From: Nocardia panacis
GTDB lineage: Bacteria > Actinomycetota > Actinomycetes > Mycobacteriales > Mycobacteriaceae
Reading direction: 5' to 3'
Assembly: GCF_003598715.1 (NCBI RefSeq)
Contig: NZ_QZFU01000033.1
Coordinates: forward strand, 1 to 64,000
DNA: 64,000 nucleotides
Shown here: positions 22,373 through 29,533 of the stretch, piece after piece
How positions within the stretch are numbered: the stretch's first letter is position 1
Layout of the letters: each line of letters opens with the position of its first letter
The notes under the pieces: generated by a model
The model's input: the letters and a program-made list of their open reading frames with translations, nothing else
The model's database searches: none
What the model was told of the DNA's origin: nothing
Position numbers and translations under genes: made by a program

Positions 22373-22540
22373 TCACCTGGGTCTGCTGTCGGCTCCGTCT
22401 TCGCCGGTTTGTACTTCGCCGGTGTTGCCGCACCAGCGGCAGCCGCCGCCGTTGCAGTACCAGCACAGCGCCCAAGCGTGGGTGCAGATCCCGTGCTGCC
22501 GCGGGTGGGCGGCGCGGGATCTGTGTGTCAGAACGGGCAC
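22373..22540 (-). CDS. Small zinc-ribbon protein, 55 residues
   Basis: GTG at 22540 overlaps the end of the upstream gene by 13 bases. The product contains CWYCNGGGCRWCGNTGEV, a CxxCxGxGxCxxCxxxG pattern like a half DnaJ-type zinc finger. No other domain fits in this length. The frame is clean to 22373. Likely co-transcribed with the 22528-23181 gene. Confidence 0.6.
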   Translation of the reverse strand: MPVLTHRSRAAHPRQHGICTHAWALCWYCNGGGCRWCGNTGEVQTGEDGADSRPR

Positions 22541-23181
22541 TCGTCGTCCGACGGTTGCGGGTGGCGGACCATCGCGATTTCTTCGGCTGACACGGGTTTC
22601 CAGTCGAAGACATGGGTGGCGCGGCGTCGCTGGACGACTTGGGCTTCAGCGGAAGCGAATCCGAGGGCCTTCGCATCGGCGTTCATGCGATCGAAGTAGT
22701 GGATTGCGTCATGGAGTGGTGCGTCGTTGTCGAACGTGATGGCTTCGCCGTCACGTTTTCGGACGCCGTATTCCTGGGCTGAGGCGATAGGTCTGTGGCG
22801 GGGCGTCGGGGTTTGGTCGTCTTCGGCGGTGGCGTAGGCGAGGGCGTCGGTGAGGGCATCCATGAGTTGGTTGGCGCGGGCGATGATCGCTTTGGTGTCG
22901 GCGATATCGGCTTGGTCGGCGCGGGCAGGGATGGCGGATTCTCCGAATCGGGTTTGGAGGTGGTCGGCGACGAGCTGGTGGGCCAGGCGGTTGATGATGT
23001 CGATGCGGTCGGGTGTTTCGGTACCCGGCTGCTTGTATTCGGTGGCGTCGGCGATGTTGTAGCCCAGTTTCGCTTTGTCGTGTTCCTGTCCTTTGGTGCA
23101 GGTGGCAAGGATCTGCGTCGACCCTGGTGTGGGGTCGTGTACGAAACAGCGTTGGTCGCAGAATTTGCAGGATGGACCCAT
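22528..23181 (-). CDS. Hypothetical phage protein with N-terminal cysteine cluster, cassette 7
   Basis: 217 residues from the ATG at 23181 (MGPSCKFCDQRCFVHDPTPG). The N-terminal CKFCDQRCF...ATC set looks like a zinc site; the rest is helical (RIDIINRLAHQLVADHLQTR) with a C-terminal basic patch near FDWKPVSAEEIAMVRHP. The conserved leader lies 5 bases before the start. Function unknown; together with the zinc-ribbon gene behind it this may be a nucleic-acid-binding pair. Confidence 0.7.
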   Translation of the reverse strand: MGPSCKFCDQRCFVHDPTPGSTQILATCTKGQEHDKAKLGYNIADATEYKQPGTETPDRIDIINRLAHQLVADHLQTRFGESAIPARADQADIADTKAIIARANQLMDALTDALAYATAEDDQTPTPRHRPIASAQEYGVRKRDGEAITFDNDAPLHDAIHYFDRMNADAKALGFASAEAQVVQRRRATHVFDWKPVSAEEIAMVRHPQPSDDECPF

Positions 23182-23186
23182 AGGTT

Positions 23187-23258
23187 CCGGCTCCTCCGGT
23201 TCGTGACGGCTATTCCGTCGCCGAGAAATAATATACATTCATTAGTGTGTATTTTCGA
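23187..23258 (-). promoter_or_regulatory. Promoter/operator/leader cassette 7
   Basis: Minus-strand -10 TATATT (23230-23235), spacer palindrome ATACATTCATTAGTGTGTAT (23233-23252, 6 of 8 arm positions), weak -35 TCGAAA (23253-23258). Leader stem GACGG/CCGTC (23205-23219), SD hairpin at 23187-23199. Confidence 0.8.
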
Positions 23259-23307
23259 GCGGTTGCTATCTCGAAAATACGTTGTGGTGCAGCGCAATCA
23301 CGCCGCT

Positions 23308-23640
23308 TGGCTCTGAGCGCCAATGTGGACATCACGTGAGCGCGAATCCCGACACCACTCCCCGCCCGCTCGATGCCCATGAGCACGAATTTCGACACCA
23401 CGGTCCGGGCACCGCTCGCCCGGTCCGCGCACCGTCCGGCAGCAGCAGGCCGCCGATTCTCGCTGGTCTGGGCGACCTCCGCACGGACGGTGCGATCCGG
23501 TGGCGCGATGGCCGTCTGTGCAACGGCCTGCCCTCTCGTCTAGGTGGTGTCGAAATTCGCGCTCACAATCGGAGGACCAAGATCGCAAAGCGGTGTTCGA
23601 ATTCGCGCTCGGGTGGTGTCAGTTTTCGCGCTCATAGCCA
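23308..23640. mobile_element. 333-bp non-autonomous IS21-family element
   Basis: Ends TGGCT and AGCCA match the ends of the 5.2-kb IS21 element at 2475-7666. It is flanked by the 6-bp direct repeat GCCGCT (23302-23307 and 23641-23646). Each end carries three copies of a TGAGCGCGAATNNCGACACCAC-like 22-bp repeat (starts 23314, 23338, 23380; inverted at about 23546, 23593, 23614), the multiple terminal repeats of IS21. The interior (about 140 bp) has no istA or istB. It is best read as an internal-deletion derivative mobilised in trans. Its repeat sequence differs from the large element, so a different parent is likely. Confidence 0.88.
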
Positions 23641-23652
23641 GCCGCTGACTCG

Positions 23653-24438
23653 TCATGCGTCAGGCATGCCTTCGCGTGTAGTGGAGCGGTGGCGGACGAC
23701 CTGCCGTTGGCTGATTCCCAGCCGGTCCGCGATCTCGTCGGCAGTCCGGCCCAGTGCGGTCAGTTGGGCGACTTGTCGGCGTCGTTCGGCGGCGCGTTCC
23801 CTCAACCCGGTTCCGGTCGGTTGGCCGGACGGTTTGACCGACACGCGCGGGTCATCGATATCGTGGTCTTCCCAGTCCAGCGGCGGTGCCCAGAGCTTGG
23901 TACGGGCGGCATTGCGAACCAATCGCGTCCTGCCTGCGGTTCCCGGTGTGCCGGACAGTCTTTCGTACGCGTCGCGGATCGTGGCCCATGTCTGCCAGGC
24001 GATGAGGATGCGTTCATGGCCTGGGCGGGTCATCTGACGGATGGCGCCTGTCGAGATGCCGGGTGTGTGCTCGGCTACTGCCGGCCAGGTCCATCCGATC
24101 GCTTGCAGCGCCCGCAGTCGGCGGACCGCCCCGACCGCGAGGACGTTGCCTTGCCGCTCGGTCGGACGGAAGTCGACGGCCATGATCGCGGCGGCTTGCC
24201 GGATGCGGATAGTCGCCCATTTCGCTTCTACGACCGAGCGGACACAGACTTCGGTGCAGCCGGCGTCTCGAGCGATGGACGCCATCGGCAGTCCCAACGC
24301 CGTCAGCTCAAGTATGTGCGCGCGCACGGGTTCGGGAGAGATGTAGCCGGGCGCTCCCCCGTAACGGGTGCGTAGTTCAAAGCGCGCGCGTTTCCAACCG
24401 CGCGCGCGGAACCGTGACGGCTCGTATGAGGTGGTCAC
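23653..24438 (-). CDS. Phage DNA-binding protein with two HTH regions
   Basis: 261 residues from a GTG at 24438 overlapping the upstream stop (GTGA). Two helix-turn-helix-like segments are visible: LGLPMASIARDAGCTEVCVR near residue 50 and LGRTADEIADRLGISQRQVV near the C-terminus. The middle (TWPAVAEHTPGISTGAIRQM) may be a third. Such proteins in actinophages are usually annotated as regulators or WhiB-neighbour replication accessories; the exact role is unknown. Its end lies 7 bases from the IS21 derivative. Confidence 0.7.
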   Translation of the reverse strand: MTTSYEPSRFRARGWKRARFELRTRYGGAPGYISPEPVRAHILELTALGLPMASIARDAGCTEVCVRSVVEAKWATIRIRQAAAIMAVDFRPTERQGNVLAVGAVRRLRALQAIGWTWPAVAEHTPGISTGAIRQMTRPGHERILIAWQTWATIRDAYERLSGTPGTAGRTRLVRNAARTKLWAPPLDWEDHDIDDPRVSVKPSGQPTGTGLRERAAERRRQVAQLTALGRTADEIADRLGISQRQVVRHRSTTREGMPDA

Positions 24439-24947
24439 GAAACGCAATTCGGGTCTCCGATCTGGAACAGGGGCAGCGTCGCATCGGCGGCAGCGGCCCG
24501 TGGGTGAGGGCGGGTGGGATGGATGACCAAAACTTGCGGGGGACAGGGGGTGTCGCAGCGGCGGCGCATCTCGGCCAACTGGTCTATGAGTTGGGCGCGG
24601 GAATCACGCAACCGGTCGCGATCCGCGAGTAGTTGTGCCATCGCGGCCGGGGTCACTTGGGAGGCGCGGACCTGCCTCCGCGCGTCCTCGGCCGCGGCTT
24701 CGGCCGCCAGCAGACGCGCCGTCAATACGGCGATCGGATCGATGCGCGCCATTTGCACGGTGCGCCGCGAGCAGTGCAACCACGCCGCGATGGTGTCGTT
24801 CGGATGGCCGCGGTGGGTGAGTTGGGCGACGAGCCACGCGCGGTCGCTAGTGGCCAGGTCGTTGCTGTGGACGCGGCCCGCTATGGCGGCGTCGATCAGG
24901 TGTTCGTCGGGGTGCCAGCGGGCCTGGCGGAGCGGTACGACGGACAT
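24435..24947 (-). CDS. HTH/coiled-coil phage protein
   Basis: 170 residues from the ATG at 24947, with GGAGGTGA 4 bases upstream. The N-terminal half has a helix-turn-helix (HPNDTIAAWLHCSRRTVQMA) and the second half a long heptad-like helix (LAAEAAAEDARRQVRASQ... LRDSRAQLIDQLAEM). It could dimerise through the coiled coil. It is coupled to the genes on both sides. Function unknown. Confidence 0.65.
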   Translation of the reverse strand: MSVVPLRQARWHPDEHLIDAAIAGRVHSNDLATSDRAWLVAQLTHRGHPNDTIAAWLHCSRRTVQMARIDPIAVLTARLLAAEAAAEDARRQVRASQVTPAAMAQLLADRDRLRDSRAQLIDQLAEMRRRCDTPCPPQVLVIHPTRPHPRAAAADATLPLFQIGDPNCVS

Positions 24948-24951
24948 GGGT

Positions 24952-25134
24952 TCACCTCCGGGTTCGGGTGTCGGGGTCGCAGTCGTAGACGGTGGCGGTG
25001 CCGCTGCGCAGGTGCTTCTTGCAGACCACGCATGGGGCGGGCTGGGATGCGTGCTCGGGGGTGAGCCAGCCGGTGCCCCGACAGCGGGTGTTGTGCCAGT
25101 GCCATTCGCGCGGTGTCGGCTCGCGGTAGCTCAC
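24952..25134 (-). CDS. Small cysteine/histidine protein, 60 residues
   Basis: GTG at 25134 overlaps the stop of the replication-type gene (GTGA). The product SYREPTPREWHWHNTRCRGT onward has HNTRC and CVVCKKHL, a plausible single zinc site. The small size and position fit an accessory of the replication unit. Confidence 0.6.
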   Translation of the reverse strand: MSYREPTPREWHWHNTRCRGTGWLTPEHASQPAPCVVCKKHLRSGTATVYDCDPDTRTRR

Positions 25135-26066
25135 GCGGACACCGGTTCTCGCGTAGGGATGGCGGCGGGCGTGGTGTGGCGGCGGGGTCGGGCGGCGAGG
25201 GCGGCGCGCACCTTGTCCGCGCCGCGTCGGGCGGTTTCGATGGCGCACGGATCGTGCAGGCATTTCAGCCCGGGACCGACGTATCCGTCCACGTCGCACG
25301 ATTCGCAGGCGGCGATCTGGTCGGCCTCGTCGCGGTTGCGGGCGATGACCTCGGCCCGGGTAGCGGCGGCCTGGGCAGCGGCTTGCTCCGTCTCCCATGC
25401 TTTGCGGGCGCGGCGTTGGTCTCCGCATGGGCCGCAAGGGGTCTCGGTGCCTCCGGGGTGGTTGGCGCACCACGGTTGCGGCGGGCCTGCCGGATCATCG
25501 TCTCTCGAATTCGAGACAGGGGAGGGGTTGTCCACAGCCGGGGCGGGCGCGTGGTGACGTACCCCGGATAAGCAATCCCCTGTTCTATGGACGGTTCTAA
25601 AGGACGGTTCTATAGAGGGGGCAGCAGTGTCCCCCGGCGACCGGTCACCCGTGGCCCCTCGCGGGGGGACAACCGTGTCCGCCCGTTCGGGTTGTCCGGC
25701 CGCCGATGTCCGGTCGCGGGGGGACAGATTGTCCGGCCGTTTCGGGCAGTTGTCCACACGCTCAGGGTCGTCATCGCGCCGCATCGACATGTCCAGGTCC
25801 CACACGATCGGCCGCCGATCCTTCGGCAGGTGCGCCACCAACCGCTGATCACCACGCCGAATCAGTCCCCGTTCCTCCAGCGCTCGCAGATGTCGCCGGA
25901 CGGTGCGTTCGTCGCAGCGGCCGAACTTCGCGAGGGTGGCCTGTTTCGGGAAGGCGCTGGTGCCGTCACTATGTGCGGCATCGGCCAACCCCCACAGGAT
26001 CACCAGCTCCTGCGCGGATTTGGTGGGTGCGTCGTGGAGTGCCCACGTAGTGGTGGCGATGCTCAA
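25131..26066 (-). CDS. Winged-helix phage replication protein (probable), cassette 8
   Basis: 311 residues from a TTG at 26066 fixed by the leader 1 base upstream. The N-terminal 100 residues are a MarR-like winged helix of the phage replisome-organiser type (ELVILWGLADAAHSDGTSAF, then KFGRCDERTVRRHLRALEER). A long disordered proline/arginine region follows, then a cysteine cluster (CESCDVDGYVGPGLKCLHDP). Such proteins usually recognise the phage origin. Two accessory genes are translationally coupled downstream. Confidence 0.75.
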   Translation of the reverse strand: MSIATTTWALHDAPTKSAQELVILWGLADAAHSDGTSAFPKQATLAKFGRCDERTVRRHLRALEERGLIRRGDQRLVAHLPKDRRPIVWDLDMSMRRDDDPERVDNCPKRPDNLSPRDRTSAAGQPERADTVVPPRGATGDRSPGDTAAPSIEPSFRTVHRTGDCLSGVRHHAPAPAVDNPSPVSNSRDDDPAGPPQPWCANHPGGTETPCGPCGDQRRARKAWETEQAAAQAAATRAEVIARNRDEADQIAACESCDVDGYVGPGLKCLHDPCAIETARRGADKVRAALAARPRRHTTPAAIPTREPVSA

Positions 26067-26067
26067 C

Positions 26068-26140
26068 CCGGCTCCTCCGGTTCAGTGGCGGCTAATCCGC
26101 CCAAGCGACCTCAATAATACATACATAAGCGTGTAACAAG
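26068..26140 (-). promoter_or_regulatory. Promoter/operator/leader cassette 8
   Basis: Minus-strand -10 TATTAT (26114-26119), palindrome region ATACATACATAAGCGTGTAA (26117-26136, 5 of 8 arm positions), -35 TTGTTA or CCCTTG around 26134-26140. GCGG/CCGC stem at 26088-26100, SD hairpin at 26068-26080. It is the only copy driving a TTG start and an apparent replication gene. Confidence 0.8.
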
Positions 26141-26145
26141 GGGGG

Positions 26146-26481
26146 CTACACGCGGTACTTCGTGGCGATAGTCAGCAGCGGGCCACTGTCGTCGGGCAGC
26201 AGCACCCAGCGCCGCCACAACCACACCGCCACATCAGACGACGATTCCCCAGCGCAAAGCCAGAACCCCGAATCCATCGCCGCGGCCGGATTGGCCTCTA
26301 CCCAACCATGACAACCGGTCGTGCCAGACCCGCACAGCGCCAACAGGTTCGACGGCTCCCAAGTACCGCCCTGGGAGCGCTTGCGGCGATGGTGCACGCT
26401 ATATCCAGCGGTGCCGCACCGCTCGCACCGCCCTCCGCACCGTGCCTCCACGATGCGGCGGGCCTCCGATTCGGTGATCAC
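26146..26481 (-). CDS. HNH endonuclease
   Basis: 111 residues. The HNH core is CERCGTAGYSVHHRRKRSQG (the paired histidines), then a histidine-poor SNLLALCGSGTTGCHGWVEA, with four cysteines forming the zinc site. It is a nicking or cutting nuclease of the kind often found with phage terminases or recombination genes. It is the last gene of the early minus-strand operon, starting with an ATGA overlap with its upstream neighbour. It looks complete. Confidence 0.85.
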   Translation of the reverse strand: MITESEARRIVEARCGGRCERCGTAGYSVHHRRKRSQGGTWEPSNLLALCGSGTTGCHGWVEANPAAAMDSGFWLCAGESSSDVAVWLWRRWVLLPDDSGPLLTIATKYRV

Positions 26482-26843
26482 GCGGCACCCCGGCCTGCGA
26501 TCTCATACTGGGACCGAACACTGGCGCCTATCGATTGAACCGCGCTGAGCTGGTCCTTCAACGACTCTGAACGCGACTTCGCGTAGTGGTACGCGATATC
26601 GGCGACGGTCAGCTTGTCGCGCAGCTCCGCCGTCGCCAGGATCGCGGCGTACTTCTTCTCATGCGCCGGACCCTTGTGCGCCATATAGGCGCGGGCAGTG
26701 GCCTTCTCAAGCTCGTTCTTCGCGTGCGCGTACACGGAATACGCCTCCGCCAGCTCGTCCACACCCTGCGTGATCAGATGGTCGATGGTGGCCAAGCGCT
26801 GCTCCACAGCGACCGGTGACCACACCTCACGCGCCCTGGTCAT
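26478..26843 (-). CDS. Helical phage protein, 121 residues
   Basis: From the ATG at 26843 (MTRAREVWSPVAVEQRLATI). Almost entirely helical with heptad character (SVYAHAKNELEKATARAYMA). Position between the ERF annealing protein and HNH nuclease suggests a recombination accessory. No family recognised. Confidence 0.65.
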   Translation of the reverse strand: MTRAREVWSPVAVEQRLATIDHLITQGVDELAEAYSVYAHAKNELEKATARAYMAHKGPAHEKKYAAILATAELRDKLTVADIAYHYAKSRSESLKDQLSAVQSIGASVRSQYEIAGRGAA

Positions 26844-27489
26844 CGACCGCCCTCCGGTCATCGGCGGGAGCAGTACCGTGCTCGGTGCGGTACCGGGCGT
26901 CCAGCGCCCGGATAGAACCGGGATCGGTGGCGTCGCGGATGTCCAGGCCATTGTTCGCGGCAGCGAAGTCGTTCATGGCCGTGCGGGGATGGATGCCCAG
27001 TTCGCGACACAGGGCCTCCAGCTCGTTGCGCGCATCCTGCGCCGCTTGGCTGTAGGCGACGCGCTCATGTGAGCTGGCGTCGGGGTCCGGCTCGTTCGTC
27101 GGAATCGTCAACCCCTGCAACAAGAACACGCGGTAAGCGACACTCTGCGCCTTCGCCACGGCCTTGTCGCCCGCGTCGCTGGCTTGACCGAATGTCACAC
27201 CGGAGAACGAGTCACCGGCCGGGCCGAACACGGTGTAGCGCATCCGGACGATCACGCCCTGCATGGCCGTGCCCCTGGCAGTCTGATACCGCTCGACCTC
27301 GATATCCTCGGCGGTCGGGAGGATCACTACCCCGTGCTCGCGCAGGACCGGACCCACAGCATCGGTCACCGTGTCTATTCCGCGAAAATGAAACCGCTGA
27401 TCCTTGTTGTATTCCCCCTTGCCGATCGCCTGAACGGCAGCCATCACCGCCGAGAAAGCCTCCACCACCGTTGGTTTCGTATCCGCCAT
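26827..27489 (-). CDS. ERF-family single-strand annealing protein
   Basis: 220 residues from the ATG at 27489 (MADTKPTVVEAFSAVMAAVQ). The conserved ERF core is visible: YNKDQRFHFRGIDTVTDAVG, LREHGVVILPT, and YTVFGPAGDSFSGVTFGQAS followed by DAGDKAVAKAQSVAYRVFLL. ERF proteins anneal complementary single strands during phage recombination. Length is typical. It starts 3 bases before the end of the upstream gene region and is part of the early operon. Confidence 0.92.
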   Translation of the reverse strand: MADTKPTVVEAFSAVMAAVQAIGKGEYNKDQRFHFRGIDTVTDAVGPVLREHGVVILPTAEDIEVERYQTARGTAMQGVIVRMRYTVFGPAGDSFSGVTFGQASDAGDKAVAKAQSVAYRVFLLQGLTIPTNEPDPDASSHERVAYSQAAQDARNELEALCRELGIHPRTAMNDFAAANNGLDIRDATDPGSIRALDARYRTEHGTAPADDRRAVDDQGA

Positions 27490-27491
27490 GG

Positions 27492-28028
27492 TCACGCCTC
27501 CAGCTCTCGCAGCACTGAGGATGCGGAAACCATCGCCCGCACCACCGCGCGGGCGTTCGTGGTAGCCCGCACACTCAGCACTGGCGTCGGCAGCCTGCGC
27601 TCGGTACCCGGCACGTCCTCGGACTCCGCGCGGTCCAACGCTTGCTCCTTTACCGGACCCGGCACACTCGAATGGATGGTGACCAGGTGCGGGGCGTGCT
27701 CGGCCAGAACTGCTGCCACTTCCTCAGCGGGACCGAATTCCGGCCAGACCTCGATACGAGAGGGATAGGTTGACCTGCACCACTTCTCGAATGCGTCGCG
27801 GTCAACGATGTATGCCTCTGCGCGCGGGTCCGACATGGTGACCGTGCCCAGCGACAGAGTGTCATCAGCAGGGTGGCGGCCGGTGATCTTCGAGCCGCGC
27901 GGCATCCGCTTCGACAGCTCGGCCTTGTGCAGGTCGCGTTGCTCGCCAACGAATTTGGCGAGGTCTGCCAGCACAGCCGCGCGTGCGGCAAGGGTTTCGG
28001 TGTCGATCTGTTCGAGCGGTGTGCCCAT
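27492..28028 (-). CDS. Hypothetical protein upstream of ERF, 178 residues
   Basis: ATG at 28028 with AAGGAGG at 7 bases. The protein starts MGTPLEQIDTETLAARAAVL and contains SRIEVWPEFGPAEEVAAVLA; the mixed alpha/beta sequence hints at a recombination nuclease accessory but no motif is certain. The longer frame to 28076 begins in the CATATCGGG tandem repeat and lacks a ribosome-binding site. Confidence 0.65.
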   Translation of the reverse strand: MGTPLEQIDTETLAARAAVLADLAKFVGEQRDLHKAELSKRMPRGSKITGRHPADDTLSLGTVTMSDPRAEAYIVDRDAFEKWCRSTYPSRIEVWPEFGPAEEVAAVLAEHAPHLVTIHSSVPGPVKEQALDRAESEDVPGTERRLPTPVLSVRATTNARAVVRAMVSASSVLRELEA

Positions 28029-28046
28029 TGCACAGCCTCCTTGTAC

Positions 28047-28073
28047 CATATCGGGCATATCGGGCATATCGGG
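28047..28073. repeat. Three tandem copies of CATATCGGG
   Basis: A perfect 9-bp unit repeated three times, with a partial fourth (CAT), in the short gap between the antirepressor stop at 28079 and the start at 28028. A 9-bp period is close to one helical turn, so it could be a binding array or a slippage product. Confidence 0.8.
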
Positions 28074-28078
28074 CATGT

Positions 28079-28918
28079 TCAGTGCTCCTCTTGGGGCGCG
28101 GCCGTCGGAATCGGCAGCGCGTCACCACCGCCCAGCCGTCTATGCAGGGCGGCAAGACCTTTCGCGGTGATCCGGATCGTCGGCGCGGGAAGACGCCTCT
28201 CACCGGATGGTTCGTGCAGGTATGGGTGTCCCAACTTCTCCACCAGGCGGCCGGTGTCGACCTGGGTCTGATACGCCTTCCACGCATCCGTGCTGGCGTC
28301 ACGGAAAACCCAGCCCTCTCCCTGCATGAACCGAAACAGTCGATCGCGGCCGATCGAGATATTCGAGTCGCGGGAAAGAACTTTCGCTGCGTCAGCGACC
28401 GAGTAGTCCCCACTCGATTCCGCGAGATGTGACCAAGCGGAGGCGGGAGCGGTCAAGGCGCGGGCGTGCTGCTCGGCCTCGATGCGCGCGGCTTCCTCAA
28501 TGGCGGCGCGTTCCTCGGCGGCGACCAGTTGGCGCGCGTACTCCAGCGGGGTGAGGCGGTTCACGGCCTGGCCGTAGCCGCCGGTTTTACGGATCGCGGG
28601 CAATACCTCGCCGGTAACCCATCGGCGCACTCGTCGCGCAGTGTCCTTGTTGCTCTGGAAGATCAGCGCGTACAGGCCGGACTCGTTCACGGCAATGAGG
28701 GATTGAACCTGCGGGGCGATACTCCGCAAAAACTGCGGAGTATCTGACCTGCGCAAATGGGTCCGGTCGTCTTCGTCCACCATCTTCAGGGCCGATGACG
28801 TGTCGCGAAGATCAAGCATCCGGCACGCATCGGCCGCGACAAACCACGGCTCACCGTCGATGACGATCGTCCGTAGTTGCGCACCCTCGTAGATGAAAGG
28901 CATCAGATCGACGGTCAC
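28079..28918 (-). CDS. BRO-N/KilA-C phage antirepressor
   Basis: 279 residues from a GTG at 28918 overlapping the Xis-like stop. The N-terminal BRO domain is clear (LRTIVIDGEPWFVAADACRM, ALKMVDEDDRTHL, NESGLYALIFQSNKDTARRV, then WVTGEVLPAIRKTGGYG). The C-terminal half has the KilA-C/ANT pattern (LLSRD-like AAKVLSRDSNISIGRDRLFR, FMQGEGWVFR). Such proteins bind or displace phage repressors at induction. Confidence 0.9.
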   Translation of the reverse strand: MTVDLMPFIYEGAQLRTIVIDGEPWFVAADACRMLDLRDTSSALKMVDEDDRTHLRRSDTPQFLRSIAPQVQSLIAVNESGLYALIFQSNKDTARRVRRWVTGEVLPAIRKTGGYGQAVNRLTPLEYARQLVAAEERAAIEEAARIEAEQHARALTAPASAWSHLAESSGDYSVADAAKVLSRDSNISIGRDRLFRFMQGEGWVFRDASTDAWKAYQTQVDTGRLVEKLGHPYLHEPSGERRLPAPTIRITAKGLAALHRRLGGGDALPIPTAAPQEEH

Positions 28919-29172
28919 GCCGACCTCCGATTGGCCGCGCATTCACGCTCGACCTGCCGCTCGGACGGCAGCGAATTGTAGTAGGACGCCAGGGATTCGG
29001 CATCCACGAGGATCTGGGAACCAGCGTACCGAGCGGCAAGCCGGTTCCGGCGCACCAGGTCTCGAATGGTCCACTCACTCATCCCGGTCGCTGCGGCGGC
29101 CTGCTTCACGCTGTAGCTGATCTGCACCGCGACAGGCGTTGCCAGGTCGTCCGGTGTTCGCGCCCTGGTCAT
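28915..29172 (-). CDS. Excisionase-like HTH protein
   Basis: 85 residues from the ATG at 29172 (MTRARTPDDLATPVAVQISY). A MerR/Xis winged helix follows: SVKQAAAATGMSEWTIRDLV, RRNRLAARYAGSQILVDAES. This is the usual size and layout of actinophage excisionases. It overlaps both neighbours by 4 bases. It is probably directionality factor for the integrase, but could be a regulator only. Confidence 0.8.
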   Translation of the reverse strand: MTRARTPDDLATPVAVQISYSVKQAAAATGMSEWTIRDLVRRNRLAARYAGSQILVDAESLASYYNSLPSERQVERECAANRRSA

Positions 29173-29417
29173 GACGCGGCATCCCATTCCTGCTGGGCGG
29201 CCTTCGTGATGTCTGCCAATGGCTTCCCCAGCCATTGGCAGACGGTCACGAGTTCATTCAGGTCGAAAGCGTATGTGCCTGATACCCGGTTGGTTGCTGT
29301 GCCTTCGGAAACCCCGAGGAGCCTGGCCAAATCGACGCGTGATTTTCGTTGACGGGCCATCTCAGCACGGATTTCCGTGGCCACGAAGCTCGCGTAGCTG
29401 GCTGTCGGCTGATCCAT
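29169..29417 (-). CDS. Cro-like XRE repressor
   Basis: 82 residues with an XRE helix-turn-helix (RKSRVDLARLLGVSEGTATN). It is paralogous to the divergent 126-residue repressor: both share VADEIRAE/VATEIRAE, a K..V..G.S core and FDLN followed by an LG turn. First gene of the early minus-strand operon, opposite the CI-like gene across the TTAAGGA operators, hence the Cro-like call. Confidence 0.8.
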   Translation of the reverse strand: MDQPTASYASFVATEIRAEMARQRKSRVDLARLLGVSEGTATNRVSGTYAFDLNELVTVCQWLGKPLADITKAAQQEWDAAS

Positions 29418-29430
29418 ACCTCAACCCTAG

Positions 29431-29485
29431 TCCTTAAATAAGGATTGAGCAAGGCAGTTAAGGATTGAATTGATTTGTTAAGGAC
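29431..29485. promoter_or_regulatory. Immunity-switch operators (TTAAGGA half-sites)
   Basis: A perfect palindrome TCCTTAAATAAGGA (29431-29444) is followed by two half-sites TTAAGGAT (29458-29465) and TTAAGGAC (29478-29485), 20 bp apart. They sit between divergent repressor genes, the classic genetic-switch layout. The motif differs from the TACAC/GTGTA palindromes, so a different protein controls those. Confidence 0.8.
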
Positions 29486-29533
29486 TGTGCACATCATTGA
29501 GGGATTCACCCTCTAACTGGTACCGTTTTGCTC

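Noticed and set aside
23308..23640. Treating the paired repeats as a CRISPR-like array
   Set aside because: Repeats are inverted between the two ends and bounded by a target duplication, as in an insertion element; there are no regular spacers or cas genes.
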